Shown piece by piece: positions 52,909 to 62,370 of a stretch of DNA of 64,000 bases. The position numbers and the translations under genes were made by a program. The DNA lies in assembly GCA_903834135.1 (NCBI GenBank), contig CAILHZ010000008.1, positions 62,001-126,000 of the forward strand. Reading direction: 5' to 3'. Origin of the DNA: an uncultured Opitutia bacterium (GTDB lineage Bacteria > Verrucomicrobiota > Verrucomicrobiia > Opitutales > Opitutaceae). How positions within the stretch are numbered: position 1 is the stretch's first letter; each line of letters opens with the position of its first letter. The notes below the pieces were generated by a model that was not told where the DNA came from, did no database searches, and saw only the letters and a program-made list of their open reading frames with translations.

Positions 52909-55089
52909 TTAAGGAAGAACTTGAATTACGAATCCGTAAACCCTGAAAGCAAGCAACCTGGAATCAGTTGCCGAAGCCCTAGGCGGGGTATTTTCTGCTA
53001 TAAGCTCGAGTTGTGTGGTGCCTGAAGGGATAAAAAATGCATCAGACTCACATTTCGATCGTGTAGTAGTTATGTTTAAATCAGCTACTTTAGTACCTGA
53101 AAAATAAACACCTAGTCTTTGATCTACTAAACTTTCTGCCTGAACTTTTAAGATAACATGCTGTGAAGTGGGATGAGGATTGAAGAGTTGCACACTGCTA
53201 TGCATCATTGACCACTGCCACGTATCTACACTCCGAGGCTGACGTTCAGTATCGTACCATCCAGTCTTAGGTTCGATACGAAGCCAATGAGAATCTCTGA
53301 CATTAACTGCCGAGTAGTGCTCATTAAAGCGAATACTGCCCTTATTTGGGAGTTCGATTTGAAAGATTCCTCCCACTAAATCCCAATCACCTTTTAACTC
53401 TGTATTGAGCCTTGCCTCGTAGGTATGAGTCAAAAAATACTGAGGTACTTTAAGTAATAATGCATTAGCCCAAAGACGTGACCACATATCTGGAATACGC
53501 ATATTAACTGATTTAATTTCAGGGTACGATTCCAGTACTTTAACTCCTATAAGATCACGGCCTACCACCAAAGGTGCAACACGTGTTGCATTCCAAAATC
53601 CAGAAGCAGCGGCAATATTTCCTATAAATAATGCGATAAATAAGATGCAAGTAGTGGCAGGCCAAAAACCAAAATGAAATTTACGCCTAGGTAGCCAACA
53701 TAAAAGAGCGGGTAATACAACTGGGTAGAAAACCGAGAAAAGTTTATACCCGTCATAGCTTGCATTGGTTCCAAGTTCAATTCCGCGCACAATCAAATAA
53801 GAATATCCAATAACAATTGGAAAAATAAAACCTATGGTGAGTAGGACTTGCTGCTTTGAACGCATAAGTTGGCCAAAGATACCAAAAATAAGAAGTAGTA
53901 AAACAAGTACCGCTAGCACTAGTCGGTAAGTTGTATCGTAAGCACTAAGACTGGGTCCATGCACAAGACCAAGCCAGCCTTCCGGTGTGAAAGCAGGGAT
54001 CTTCCAGCCCTCATCAAATGTTCTAAATAAAATAAACCGCTCAATAAGGCCAATAACTCGGTCCCAAAATAAAATACCTGCAACTATAAGAGGCAAAAGC
54101 ATTAACCAAAACCATTTAATCAGAGGGCGCCATTTACCACTTAAGAAAACATCCAAGCCAACAAAACCGGCGCAAGGAACAAGTGTTACAATGATAATAA
54201 AATTATAACTACCTAAAATAATACCGTACGCGATAATCAGTAATGCTAAGTAAGTATTAAGCGAATTCACGTGCTGTTTATATTTCCATAAATTGACTCC
54301 TGCCCAAGTCACCCAAGCAATCGCTAAGGCAGCAAAAAGTTGCCCAATTGCTACATGATACACTGCATAAAGAACAGGGGGACTAAACCCATACAATGCT
54401 GCAATGAGCACACTAGGTAGTGCACCTAATTTAAGTAGCGAGCGAGCGCACCAAAATACAATGGGCAATACTAGCACCATAGAGACGGCTGTAAAAAGAC
54501 TGATTAATTCATAGGGTGCACAATTTAAAATAGTCCCATTGAAAGCAATTAACGCTGATGGCGTGAAATGATTTAACTTTAGAAAGTAATCACTAAAATT
54601 ATCTACAGACATAACACGCACTACTTCACTTAGACCTAAAAATCCGGTCCGGTCAGAACGTGCAAATTCCATAAGCGCTCTTGCACCACCGGCATAGTCC
54701 GCTGCATCACGACTTCCTAATGAGATAGTTGTAAGTCCAGGTGCAGCTTTAGTCATGGGCCTTACTGCACAAAAAAGCGCACCAGCCATTACTACAAAGA
54801 CTGCGCTTACACGTAAGATATCTTTTAAAAAACTCTGTGATTTAATTCGCAGGCCTATAGCAAGTAAAACTAAAGGTACTATCTCTGAGGGCCAAGCGTA
54901 AGCATTGGTTCCTTTAAAACCTAGATAAGCTCCTAGCCAAACCACAACGGACTGAAGAAATAAACCAGAAGCAGGTGCAAGCAGTGGCCAAAACTTTCTC
55001 CACGGTTTAGGCATTGCAACCATGGCAAGTCCCGCTCCCCAGAAAAGAAGATGGATGAGTAGGCCGTATGCAACGAGGTAGGAAAGCAT
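52909..55089 (-). CDS. large polytopic GT-C-like membrane protein with C-terminal beta-sandwich
   Basis: 726 residues. About a dozen membrane segments fill residues 1-510 (for example VAYGLLIHLLFWGAGLAMVAM and LIKWFWLMLLPLIVAGILFW). A soluble C-terminal part (about 515-726) begins with an extracytoplasmic domain and ends in a beta-sandwich (about 605-726) opened by GWYDTERQPRSVDTWQWS and NPHPTSQHVILKV. The same signature ends the proteins at 57617 and 60802. I do not recognise the first part as a characterised family; a GT-C transferase or flippase-like role in surface glycan assembly is inferred from context and topology. It is 3 bases from the SDR gene. Confidence 0.8.
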   Translation of the reverse strand: MLSYLVAYGLLIHLLFWGAGLAMVAMPKPWRKFWPLLAPASGLFLQSVVVWLGAYLGFKGTNAYAWPSEIVPLVLLAIGLRIKSQSFLKDILRVSAVFVVMAGALFCAVRPMTKAAPGLTTISLGSRDAADYAGGARALMEFARSDRTGFLGLSEVVRVMSVDNFSDYFLKLNHFTPSALIAFNGTILNCAPYELISLFTAVSMVLVLPIVFWCARSLLKLGALPSVLIAALYGFSPPVLYAVYHVAIGQLFAALAIAWVTWAGVNLWKYKQHVNSLNTYLALLIIAYGIILGSYNFIIIVTLVPCAGFVGLDVFLSGKWRPLIKWFWLMLLPLIVAGILFWDRVIGLIERFILFRTFDEGWKIPAFTPEGWLGLVHGPSLSAYDTTYRLVLAVLVLLLLIFGIFGQLMRSKQQVLLTIGFIFPIVIGYSYLIVRGIELGTNASYDGYKLFSVFYPVVLPALLCWLPRRKFHFGFWPATTCILFIALFIGNIAAASGFWNATRVAPLVVGRDLIGVKVLESYPEIKSVNMRIPDMWSRLWANALLLKVPQYFLTHTYEARLNTELKGDWDLVGGIFQIELPNKGSIRFNEHYSAVNVRDSHWLRIEPKTGWYDTERQPRSVDTWQWSMMHSSVQLFNPHPTSQHVILKVQAESLVDQRLGVYFSGTKVADLNITTTRSKCESDAFFIPSGTTQLELIAENTPPRASATDSRLLAFRVYGFVIQVLP

Positions 55090-55107
55090 GAACCGCGTAA
55101 TTAAAGA

Positions 55108-55872
55108 TTAAACCTTAGTCATCTTCCTAGCTACGGCAAGAACCGAGCTCCCTAAAGGTAATCGAATCCCAAGTGAAAGAGCGGCTCTCTCTATACTTAA
55201 AAGAATACCGCAAAACCATTCCAGCAGTGGTGAATACGTTTTGACATCACTACCCTCTTTAGGTGCTGCCATTACCTTACGCTTTAAAATGATTAGAGGT
55301 AGCAAAAGTGTGTTCCAGTGACTGCAAAAATTAACTTTAAAGCCAACTGCCACTAGCTTTTGTTTTACTTCACGTCTAGTATACCGCCTAAGCCCTGAAA
55401 CAGCGACATCATGGTAAGACCATAGCCAGCGGTGTGCAGGTAAATTCATTACAATTATTCCTCCTGGCTTAAGCACACGGTAAATTTCTTTTAGTGCTAC
55501 GCTATCGTCAGGCAAATGATACAGAACATCCGCAGTCACTACGGCATCAAAACTCTGATCTGCAAAAGGAAGTTCAAGTATCGAGCCTTGCACAATAGTC
55601 TCAGCAGTTCGTTGTCTCGCTAAATCACAAGCAACCGCTGAATAATCAAGCCCAGTAAACGTCCACTTAGGATACCTTACTTTAAGTCGTTTAATAAAAC
55701 CACCCGTTCCACACCCCGCATCTAAAACTGAAAGTGTCGACTGGTTTAAATTACTCAAAAGTTGCGTCTCTAGTAAACGATGCAGTCCGATATAATAAAA
55801 CATCGTATCTTCAACGGCAGCCATAGCATGGTGCTCACTATCCGCAAAGGTATCTGCCTGGTTAGAAATCAT
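55108..55872 (-). CDS. class I SAM-dependent methyltransferase
   Basis: 254 residues from the ATG at 55872 (a TTG at 55893 is in frame). Motif I VLDAGCGTGGFIKRL, motif II VTADVLYHLPDD and post-motif VLKPGGIIVMNLPAHRWLWSYHD are clear. The last two show a subgroup common in lipid- and sugar-linked surface pathways. A hydrophobic segment (NTLLLPLIILK) near 186-200 may touch the membrane. It is upstream of the large membrane protein gene, 18 bases away, and is the first gene of the minus-strand glycan group. It may methylate a sugar or a lipid carrier. Confidence 0.87.
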   Translation of the reverse strand: MISNQADTFADSEHHAMAAVEDTMFYYIGLHRLLETQLLSNLNQSTLSVLDAGCGTGGFIKRLKVRYPKWTFTGLDYSAVACDLARQRTAETIVQGSILELPFADQSFDAVVTADVLYHLPDDSVALKEIYRVLKPGGIIVMNLPAHRWLWSYHDVAVSGLRRYTRREVKQKLVAVGFKVNFCSHWNTLLLPLIILKRKVMAAPKEGSDVKTYSPLLEWFCGILLSIERAALSLGIRLPLGSSVLAVARKMTKV

Positions 55873-55973
55873 CGTTAAACCTAAGAAGTTCAAGCAAACG
55901 GGATCTGGGAGCCATGGCCAGCTCTTAAACGCAGTAAGATTGACCTATAACGTTCTGTGGTTAGCTCTTAACT

Positions 55974-57620
55974 ATGGTTAGGCACAGATTAACACCTAAA
56001 GCTGGTGCTTTCAAAAGGCACTTCACGGACTACACAGGAATTTTCTTTGATGAATTTTCTGAAAGTTCAGCTTGGATAAGGGAAACAGGAGATATCCGTT
56101 TACCTACCTTGGAAGGCATTCATTCCCTGACACTAAAAGGTGAATACCTGATCCATCCTACCGCAAGCGGTATAGAGCAGGCATTCCCAGGGCTTATCGT
56201 GAGTTTAAATGGAAGACCAGTAGGACATATCAAACCCTCACATGTTGGACCATGGCAGATTAAAATCGATATACCGGATGCATTAGAAGAGAGCTCCCAT
56301 CTTACCTTACAATTAACAGATGTTTCTTTAACTAACACACTGGCCTTTCTAGGCAGAATAACAGGCCTTAGTTCACTGCAACGGTTTAGAGCTCAAAATA
56401 AAAATAAACAACTACGCCTACTCTCAATTGAAACCGATTTAGGTGAATCAATTTATGATTTCTCTCAAAGGAACAGTCCTTTCTGTAGAGCTTTTGCAAG
56501 AAAGCATACCAAACTCGATTTAAATATTTTAGGGTTTTTAACTGCTGATCTAGGTATTGGAGAATCCGCAAGGTCGATGGTTAGAGCGGCAGATGCTGTA
56601 GGTTTAACGAGCGCTTTAGTTTCTTTAAAGCTTAACTGTAAAAATCGCCTCGGAGATAAAACCTATGAAGCACGACTTCAAAAGACAAATCCATATGCTG
56701 TAAACGTAATCCATATTGATCCACCAGCGTCTCGTGATCTCGACCATCATCACGGTGAAACGTTTAGAACTTCAAAGTATACAATAGGCTATTTTGCCTG
56801 GGAATTAACAGAATTCCCAGACACCTGGATGGATACCTTTGATTACTACGATGAGATTTGGTGTCCAAGTGAATTTTCCCGTCAGGCTATTTCGCTTAAG
56901 TGTCCACTGCCTGTATTAGTGATGCCCCATTCTATTGCTGTCACTGAACCAACCAAGACTCGTGCACAATTACGCGAGCGCTTTAATTTACCTAAAGATC
57001 AATTTCTGTTCCTTACTCTGTTTGATTTAAATTCCTACGCAGAGCGAAAAAACCCAAAAGCATCACTCGAAGCTTTTCGTTTATCAGGACTTTCTACTAC
57101 TCAGGCAGGACTTGTGGTTAAAGTCCATAATGTGGAATCAAATCCTTTGGAATTTGATGCACTTAAGAAAGCGCTGTCAGAAATTCCTGGCACCTACTTA
57201 ATTTCAGATACTTTAAATCGATCAGATATCACGGCTCTTCAAACGGCATGTGATGTATTTGTATCTCTGCACCGTGCAGAAGGCTTTGGTCTAGCCCTAG
57301 CTGAATGTATGGCTCTTGGGAAACCGGTCATCTCGACTAATTTCTCAGCTCCTGCTGAATTTATTACGGCTAACAACGGATGCCCTATAGACTTTACCCT
57401 AGTAACATTAGACCGAAATATTGGACCTTACACACGTGGCGGCGTTTGGGCTGAACCAAATACTAAGCATGCTGCTGATACAATGCGCTTACTTGCTTCT
57501 GACAAAGCCCTAGTGTCAAAACTTGGCCAAGAGGCTAAGCGTACTATAGCAACACACTTTTCTCCTTCTGTGATTGGTGAACGCTATAAAAATCGCCTCG
57601 AGACAATCGCTGCTTTTTAA
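55974..57620 (+). CDS. GT4 glycosyltransferase with N-terminal beta-sandwich
   Basis: 548 residues. The N-terminal about 165 residues are strand-rich (GIFFDEFSESSAWI, HSLTLKGEYLIHPTASG, GLIVSLNGRPVGHI, HLTLQLTDVSLTN) and resemble the C-terminal domain of the three neighbouring polytopic proteins. Then comes a GT-B transferase of family 4: GFLTADLGIGESARSMVRAA, GYFAWELTEFPDTWMD, EIWCPSEFSRQAI, FVSLHRAEGFGLALAECMALG (the E-x7-E nucleotide site) and GKPVISTNFSAPAEF. It is likely cytoplasmic. It reads away from the methyltransferase gene, and its end overlaps the convergent gene by 4 bases. Confidence 0.87.
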   Translation: MVRHRLTPKAGAFKRHFTDYTGIFFDEFSESSAWIRETGDIRLPTLEGIHSLTLKGEYLIHPTASGIEQAFPGLIVSLNGRPVGHIKPSHVGPWQIKIDIPDALEESSHLTLQLTDVSLTNTLAFLGRITGLSSLQRFRAQNKNKQLRLLSIETDLGESIYDFSQRNSPFCRAFARKHTKLDLNILGFLTADLGIGESARSMVRAADAVGLTSALVSLKLNCKNRLGDKTYEARLQKTNPYAVNVIHIDPPASRDLDHHHGETFRTSKYTIGYFAWELTEFPDTWMDTFDYYDEIWCPSEFSRQAISLKCPLPVLVMPHSIAVTEPTKTRAQLRERFNLPKDQFLFLTLFDLNSYAERKNPKASLEAFRLSGLSTTQAGLVVKVHNVESNPLEFDALKKALSEIPGTYLISDTLNRSDITALQTACDVFVSLHRAEGFGLALAECMALGKPVISTNFSAPAEFITANNGCPIDFTLVTLDRNIGPYTRGGVWAEPNTKHAADTMRLLASDKALVSKLGQEAKRTIATHFSPSVIGERYKNRLETIAAF

Positions 57621-59230
57621 GGCGCCTTTTCGAAGCGGTTAATCAACTCAATCTTAAGATTTCTTAGACTAAAAGTTACAGCATGCGCGTTCGTTGCATT
57701 GTCCTGATTTACTGCTTTACTCGTTTCAAACTGCCAGAGTGTTTCACCAGGCTCTAAATCAACAGACGTGATTACAACCTGTGTTGGCTCACGAGGAATA
57801 AGCGTACCACGCCACAATTCCTGACTCTTATTTTTTATCACCACATCACGGATATCATTTGATCTGAGGTGAAATGAAATAGTTGCATGCACACTGATAG
57901 GATGCGGGTTAATAAGAGCAACACTCGCTGAGGCTTTTGCCCAGCGCCAATACTCCAGGCGCGATTTTTCAGGACCATACCAATTCGAATCAAACTGTGC
58001 ATCTACAATCTGTCCTGTTGAATCAACCATGCGTAAACTTCGTGGTCCTACAACCACTACACTTTCCCTGCCAGGTGGGTTAAGTGTTTCAGGGGTTACA
58101 AGTACTGTTAAATTTCCTAAGATAAGAACTGCCCACCATTTTTTACCCCGAGGTACGAGTATATTAAAAGCTAGGGTCATAGGCAGTACAACGCGAGCTG
58201 CAGCTCCTGGATACCCCTCCCATACTGCGTCACCTAAGATAAGCATAAATAACGCATAGCTTACTCCCACTCTCCACCACGGTTCACTTACTCTTAACCG
58301 CGTGATAAAAAATAAAGCCTGTACAGTAAGTGCGATTAAAATAAATACACTTCCACGAATAATCCAGTCAGGCGCAGTCTTAAAGAGGTGAATAATCTCA
58401 AATAATTTATGGCCATAACCCACTAGTGGATAGGCAAAATTACGTGCACCTGCTCCCCCACTTGCCGAAGTATATGTTGCTAAAATAATAAGCCATATAC
58501 TTAGGGGTAGAATAAGCAGTACGACTTGGCCCAAAGTTTTCTTCCAAGTTTTAGTCCAGTTAAGGGCTGGAATAAATGCACTCGCTATAAGAAAACTTGT
58601 TTCTCTACCTAGAGTTGCGAATCCTCCCATAGCTGCTGCAAGCCATGGTTTTTTCGATTCTAAAAGCGCCACTGAGCAAGCGATCAATAAAAGACTTGGC
58701 CCATCGACTAACGATTTTCTTACGCTTACACTTAACCCAAAGGCAAGTAATACGGCAGTCCAGCGAAACCAATTTCCCCAGGACTTTACAGGAAACCATC
58801 TTAAAAGCAGTAAAGCTAAAAGAAACCAAGCTATGATATTCTGGACGGCATACAGATGAAGCGCCCGTACAGGGTCTGCTCCTGCGAACACATAGGCTGT
58901 CCAACAAAAGAGGATTCGCCTTGCACGGTATGCTAAGTCAGGCACTGCCTGTTTTAACTCAGCATCAGCCACATTAGGGCGCATTGCAATTTGAGCATAA
59001 TATTGACCATCATACCCGTCTGACCTCGAATCCTCGAAATGGTTAACCGCCTTTAATTCAGGTAGGTATGTGGCATTGCTTCTATCCCCAAACTCGATCA
59101 AATAAGTAAATCCTTTCCCAGGGAGATAAAATTGAGCACAGGTCCAAGCGAATGCCAAAACAACCAAGGCGTACGCAACGCCCAGAGTGTTTGATTTGTA
59201 TCTTTGGAAAAAGGGTATTAACTTTGCCAC
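57617..59230 (-). CDS. polytopic glycopolymer-assembly protein, GT-C-like
   Basis: 537 residues from a GTG at 59230; no ATG fits. About ten membrane segments occupy residues 14-400. The first extracytoplasmic loop has GYDGQYYAQIA (near 72-82) and YRARRIL (near 101), a pattern known from cell-surface glycopolymer formation proteins (AZOBR_p60025 type). A C-terminal beta-sandwich follows (about 410-537: WYGPEKSRLEYWRWAKASAS, NPHPISVHATISF). It is a paralogue of 60802-62370, to which it points in the opposite direction. The exact reaction is unknown. Confidence 0.82.
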   Translation of the reverse strand: MAKLIPFFQRYKSNTLGVAYALVVLAFAWTCAQFYLPGKGFTYLIEFGDRSNATYLPELKAVNHFEDSRSDGYDGQYYAQIAMRPNVADAELKQAVPDLAYRARRILFCWTAYVFAGADPVRALHLYAVQNIIAWFLLALLLLRWFPVKSWGNWFRWTAVLLAFGLSVSVRKSLVDGPSLLLIACSVALLESKKPWLAAAMGGFATLGRETSFLIASAFIPALNWTKTWKKTLGQVVLLILPLSIWLIILATYTSASGGAGARNFAYPLVGYGHKLFEIIHLFKTAPDWIIRGSVFILIALTVQALFFITRLRVSEPWWRVGVSYALFMLILGDAVWEGYPGAAARVVLPMTLAFNILVPRGKKWWAVLILGNLTVLVTPETLNPPGRESVVVVGPRSLRMVDSTGQIVDAQFDSNWYGPEKSRLEYWRWAKASASVALINPHPISVHATISFHLRSNDIRDVVIKNKSQELWRGTLIPREPTQVVITSVDLEPGETLWQFETSKAVNQDNATNAHAVTFSLRNLKIELINRFEKAP

Positions 59231-59272
59231 GCTAAAAAAATAAAGATCCCCTCTATAGCCACCGACGCAAGT

Positions 59273-60802
59273 ATGGATTTTAGCACCTCCCCATCTACTA
59301 AGACCAAGTCGAGCGGTTTAAACCCCGTTTTTTGGTTAGTTTTAATGGCTTTTGCCGGTTATTCTTGGCTCATTATTCACAATGTAAATGCCTGCGCAGG
59401 TGGCTCAGATTCTTCTGGCTACATGAACCATGCACAACTGCTGGCTAATGGCCGTGTCCATGCAACCGAGCGTACTATTACAGGTGTAGAGTACCAGAAT
59501 TTACACAGCTACTTGTATACCCCCCTAGGGCTTAAACCAGCACCGCTATTCAGTGGTTTAGTTCCAACCTACCCTACAGGTATCTCATTAATGATTATGG
59601 CAGTCTCGCCTGTGATGGGTTGGAACCACGCGGGAGATGCCGTTATTGTGCTCCATAGTCTAGCTGGGATAATCTTAATATTCCTACTCGCACAAGCCAT
59701 GGGATTAGGGATGCGCTATAGTACCTTGGCTTTAGTTATCCTAGCTACAAGTCCACTTTATCTCACCTATTCAGTTCAGCTGATGAGCGATTTGCCTGCC
59801 ATGGTATGGGCAACCCTAGCCGTACTTGCAGCATGGAAAAGCAGTAAGTCCCAGACGAAACGTAGCGAGTCTGGTTGGTCACTTGCATGCGGATTCGCAG
59901 TTTCTGTCGCAGTCCTCATTCGTCCAACCAATGTTTTAATCTTTATTCCAGTACTGTTCGCCTTAGGCCTTTCACCAAAACGCATTTTCACCTGTGGCGC
60001 AGGTGGGATTCCGGGTGCAGTATTTTTTGCACTACATAGTTCTGCTGCCTATGGCAATATTGGTACCACAGGGTATGGAGACGCCTGGGCATTATTTGAA
60101 TCCACATACGGTAAGATTACCTTACTTCACTACATGCATTGGATCCCGATTGTTTTCAGCCCAATTGCTGCGCTTGCAGTAGGATTAATTTTCTTAATTA
60201 AAAAATCTACCCGCTTAAGTCTCGTCCTGCTGAGTTGGATTTTAGTTTATTTAGGTTTCTACTGTTTTTATTCCTGCACCCATGAAACATGGTGGTATCT
60301 GCGTTTTATTCTTCCAGCAGGCCCAGCACTTATTGTAGGAGGCCTTATTGTACTTCGTTCAGTCTTAACTCTCGTTGGCTTTAAGCAATACCCCTCCACA
60401 TATCAAAGACTGGCCTATATAACTGTAGCAGCTGTGATCGCTGTTTCTAGTTCACTGTGGACAAAAAAATTAAATGCCCTCACTGCAGGACGAGGTGAAT
60501 CAGTTTATCCTAGGACTGCACAATGGCTAAGGGATAACGTACCAACAAATGCGGTCATCTTAGCGATGCAAGAATCAGGTGCTTTATTTTACTACACGCA
60601 ATTTACTATTATTCGTTGGGACGAACTCGATAAGCAGCTTACTAACCAAATCGTCTTAAAAACAACTGCCCAGAATCGGCCTATTTACGCAGCACTATTT
60701 AATTGGGAAGTAGACGATGCACTGCATAAACACTTTCCAGGTAATTGGATTAAATGTGAAACCTTAAAGGACACAACTATCTGGAAAAGACAAAGCCAAT
60801 AA
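59273..60802 (+). CDS. ArnT/PMT-like GT-C membrane protein
   Basis: 509 residues with about eleven membrane segments. The first loop has GGSDSSGYMNHAQLLANGR, an acidic pair after the first helix as GT-C enzymes of the ArnT/PMT type have, and the rest alternates hydrophobic segments with short loops to a soluble C-terminal part (RTAQWLRDNVPTNAVILAMQESGAL), the last of which is typical of these enzymes. It would use a polyprenyl-phosphate sugar, perhaps from the GT2 at 50127. It starts 42 bases from the divergent gene, and its stop overlaps the next start by one base (TAATG). Confidence 0.82.
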   Translation: MDFSTSPSTKTKSSGLNPVFWLVLMAFAGYSWLIIHNVNACAGGSDSSGYMNHAQLLANGRVHATERTITGVEYQNLHSYLYTPLGLKPAPLFSGLVPTYPTGISLMIMAVSPVMGWNHAGDAVIVLHSLAGIILIFLLAQAMGLGMRYSTLALVILATSPLYLTYSVQLMSDLPAMVWATLAVLAAWKSSKSQTKRSESGWSLACGFAVSVAVLIRPTNVLIFIPVLFALGLSPKRIFTCGAGGIPGAVFFALHSSAAYGNIGTTGYGDAWALFESTYGKITLLHYMHWIPIVFSPIAALAVGLIFLIKKSTRLSLVLLSWILVYLGFYCFYSCTHETWWYLRFILPAGPALIVGGLIVLRSVLTLVGFKQYPSTYQRLAYITVAAVIAVSSSLWTKKLNALTAGRGESVYPRTAQWLRDNVPTNAVILAMQESGALFYYTQFTIIRWDELDKQLTNQIVLKTTAQNRPIYAALFNWEVDDALHKHFPGNWIKCETLKDTTIWKRQSQ

Positions 60803-62370
60803 TGTTAACACGTCTTTTTTCGAGATCTCATATCTACACAAGCCTAGGTTTAGGATGTGCTTTATTGTTTGCATGCTTAGTGATTCGCTTTTGGCACCCC
60901 GCTTACGGCTTTACTTCATTTCTACAAATGGACACTTCAAGTGATCCAGGAAAGATTGCTGCTTTTAAAGACGAGCCCATTTATATTTACAAAGATACGG
61001 GTGGCTATGATGGCCAGTATTATGCCCAGATAGCCTATCATCCCCTGCTTAATGCTAAGGAATTAGTACCAGCTATGGATAGCCTGTCTTACCGAGCTAG
61101 GCGCATTCTACCTTCTGCCTTAGCCTATATTTTCGCTTTAGGTAAACCCTACTGGATTGTACAAGTCTACTGCCTACTTAATTGCGCGGCTTGGTTTTTT
61201 CTAGCCACCATTTTATGGCGTATTCTTTCAGTGAACGATCTGCGTAGTCTAATTACGTGGATTGGGGTTATGTTTTCAGCTGGGGCACTAGAAAGTGTAC
61301 GCCTAGCGCTCACCGATTTAATCGCTTTGTGTATTTTAGCTGCAGGAATCCTTGCACTAGAGAGAAATAAAAAAACAAAGGCCGCTTATTTATTTGCAGC
61401 AGCAGGGCTGTGCAGGGAAACAGCTCTCTTAAGTGTAAGTGTCTTCTGTAATATAAAACCGGGCGAGAAATGGGTAACAAAAAACCGCATTAAGTTAATT
61501 TTAATAAGCGTTTTGCCTCTTAGCCTTTGGCTTTTATATATTCGTTATCAAACAGGTATAATCGATTCAGGCATTGGTAACCTCACTTGGCCCCTATCAG
61601 CCTATGTCGTTAAATGGAATGCAACTATAGATGCATTTTATTGGAATGCGGATTTTTCACTTACTCTTACTACACTCCTTGCATTAATTGGGCTAAGCAC
61701 TCAGGCACTCTACATTTTACGCAACTTTGAAATTTCTAGTCTATGGTGGCGTCTAGGTTTTGCTTACTCAGCACTTATGCTCTTTTTAGGCCAAGCGGTA
61801 TGGGAGGGCTTTCCTGGTGCAGCTCAAAGAATTCTTCTACCCCTTACCTTAGCGTTTAATGTTATAGCCCGAAGAAGACGTACAGGCTTTGTTGTTATTT
61901 TAATTGGTAATTTAACTGTCTTTTCTGGGCTATTAAATCTTAAGGATGTACCTAGCGACTCCCATGAGCTTTCAGCAAGTAGACTAAATAGTGTAGCTTC
62001 AGTTATACATATTGAAGACGGCTTTTATGGCTGCGAAAGAACCTACAAACATACCTGGTCATGGTGCAGTGGGCATGGAAAACTCAGCGTTGAAACATGG
62101 CCAAAAAATTCAGGTACTATTAATCTCGAATTTAAAATTCGTAGCCTCATACCCTGCCACGTGATTGCTAAAATAGATGGCAAAATCTGTTACTCAGGTG
62201 AGGTTACTCCAACTAAAAGTTCAGGCAGCTTGAAGCTTCCCTACAGAAGTGGATCTGCTGTTTTAGAATTTTCTACTGAAAGCCCTGGGGTCAGTGAGTC
62301 CTCTGATAGTCATGCAAGGCAACTCGCTTTTGCCCTATATGATGTTACTGTTGTTTCTGTTACTCAATGA
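60802..62370 (+). CDS. polytopic glycopolymer-assembly protein, paralogue of 57617-59230
   Basis: 522 residues with about ten membrane segments. It shares with the 57617 gene GYDGQYYAQIA (near 69-79), SYRARRIL (near 95), WWRLGFAYSALMLFLGQAVWEGFPGAAQRILLPLTLAFN and a C-terminal beta-sandwich (about 400-522: GFYGCERTYKHTWSWCSGHG). The two surround the ArnT-like gene. This one overlaps the upstream gene by one base and the downstream GT4 gene by four (ATGA), so translation is coupled. Role in surface glycan assembly is inferred. Confidence 0.85.
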   Translation: MLTRLFSRSHIYTSLGLGCALLFACLVIRFWHPAYGFTSFLQMDTSSDPGKIAAFKDEPIYIYKDTGGYDGQYYAQIAYHPLLNAKELVPAMDSLSYRARRILPSALAYIFALGKPYWIVQVYCLLNCAAWFFLATILWRILSVNDLRSLITWIGVMFSAGALESVRLALTDLIALCILAAGILALERNKKTKAAYLFAAAGLCRETALLSVSVFCNIKPGEKWVTKNRIKLILISVLPLSLWLLYIRYQTGIIDSGIGNLTWPLSAYVVKWNATIDAFYWNADFSLTLTTLLALIGLSTQALYILRNFEISSLWWRLGFAYSALMLFLGQAVWEGFPGAAQRILLPLTLAFNVIARRRRTGFVVILIGNLTVFSGLLNLKDVPSDSHELSASRLNSVASVIHIEDGFYGCERTYKHTWSWCSGHGKLSVETWPKNSGTINLEFKIRSLIPCHVIAKIDGKICYSGEVTPTKSSGSLKLPYRSGSAVLEFSTESPGVSESSDSHARQLAFALYDVTVVSVTQ

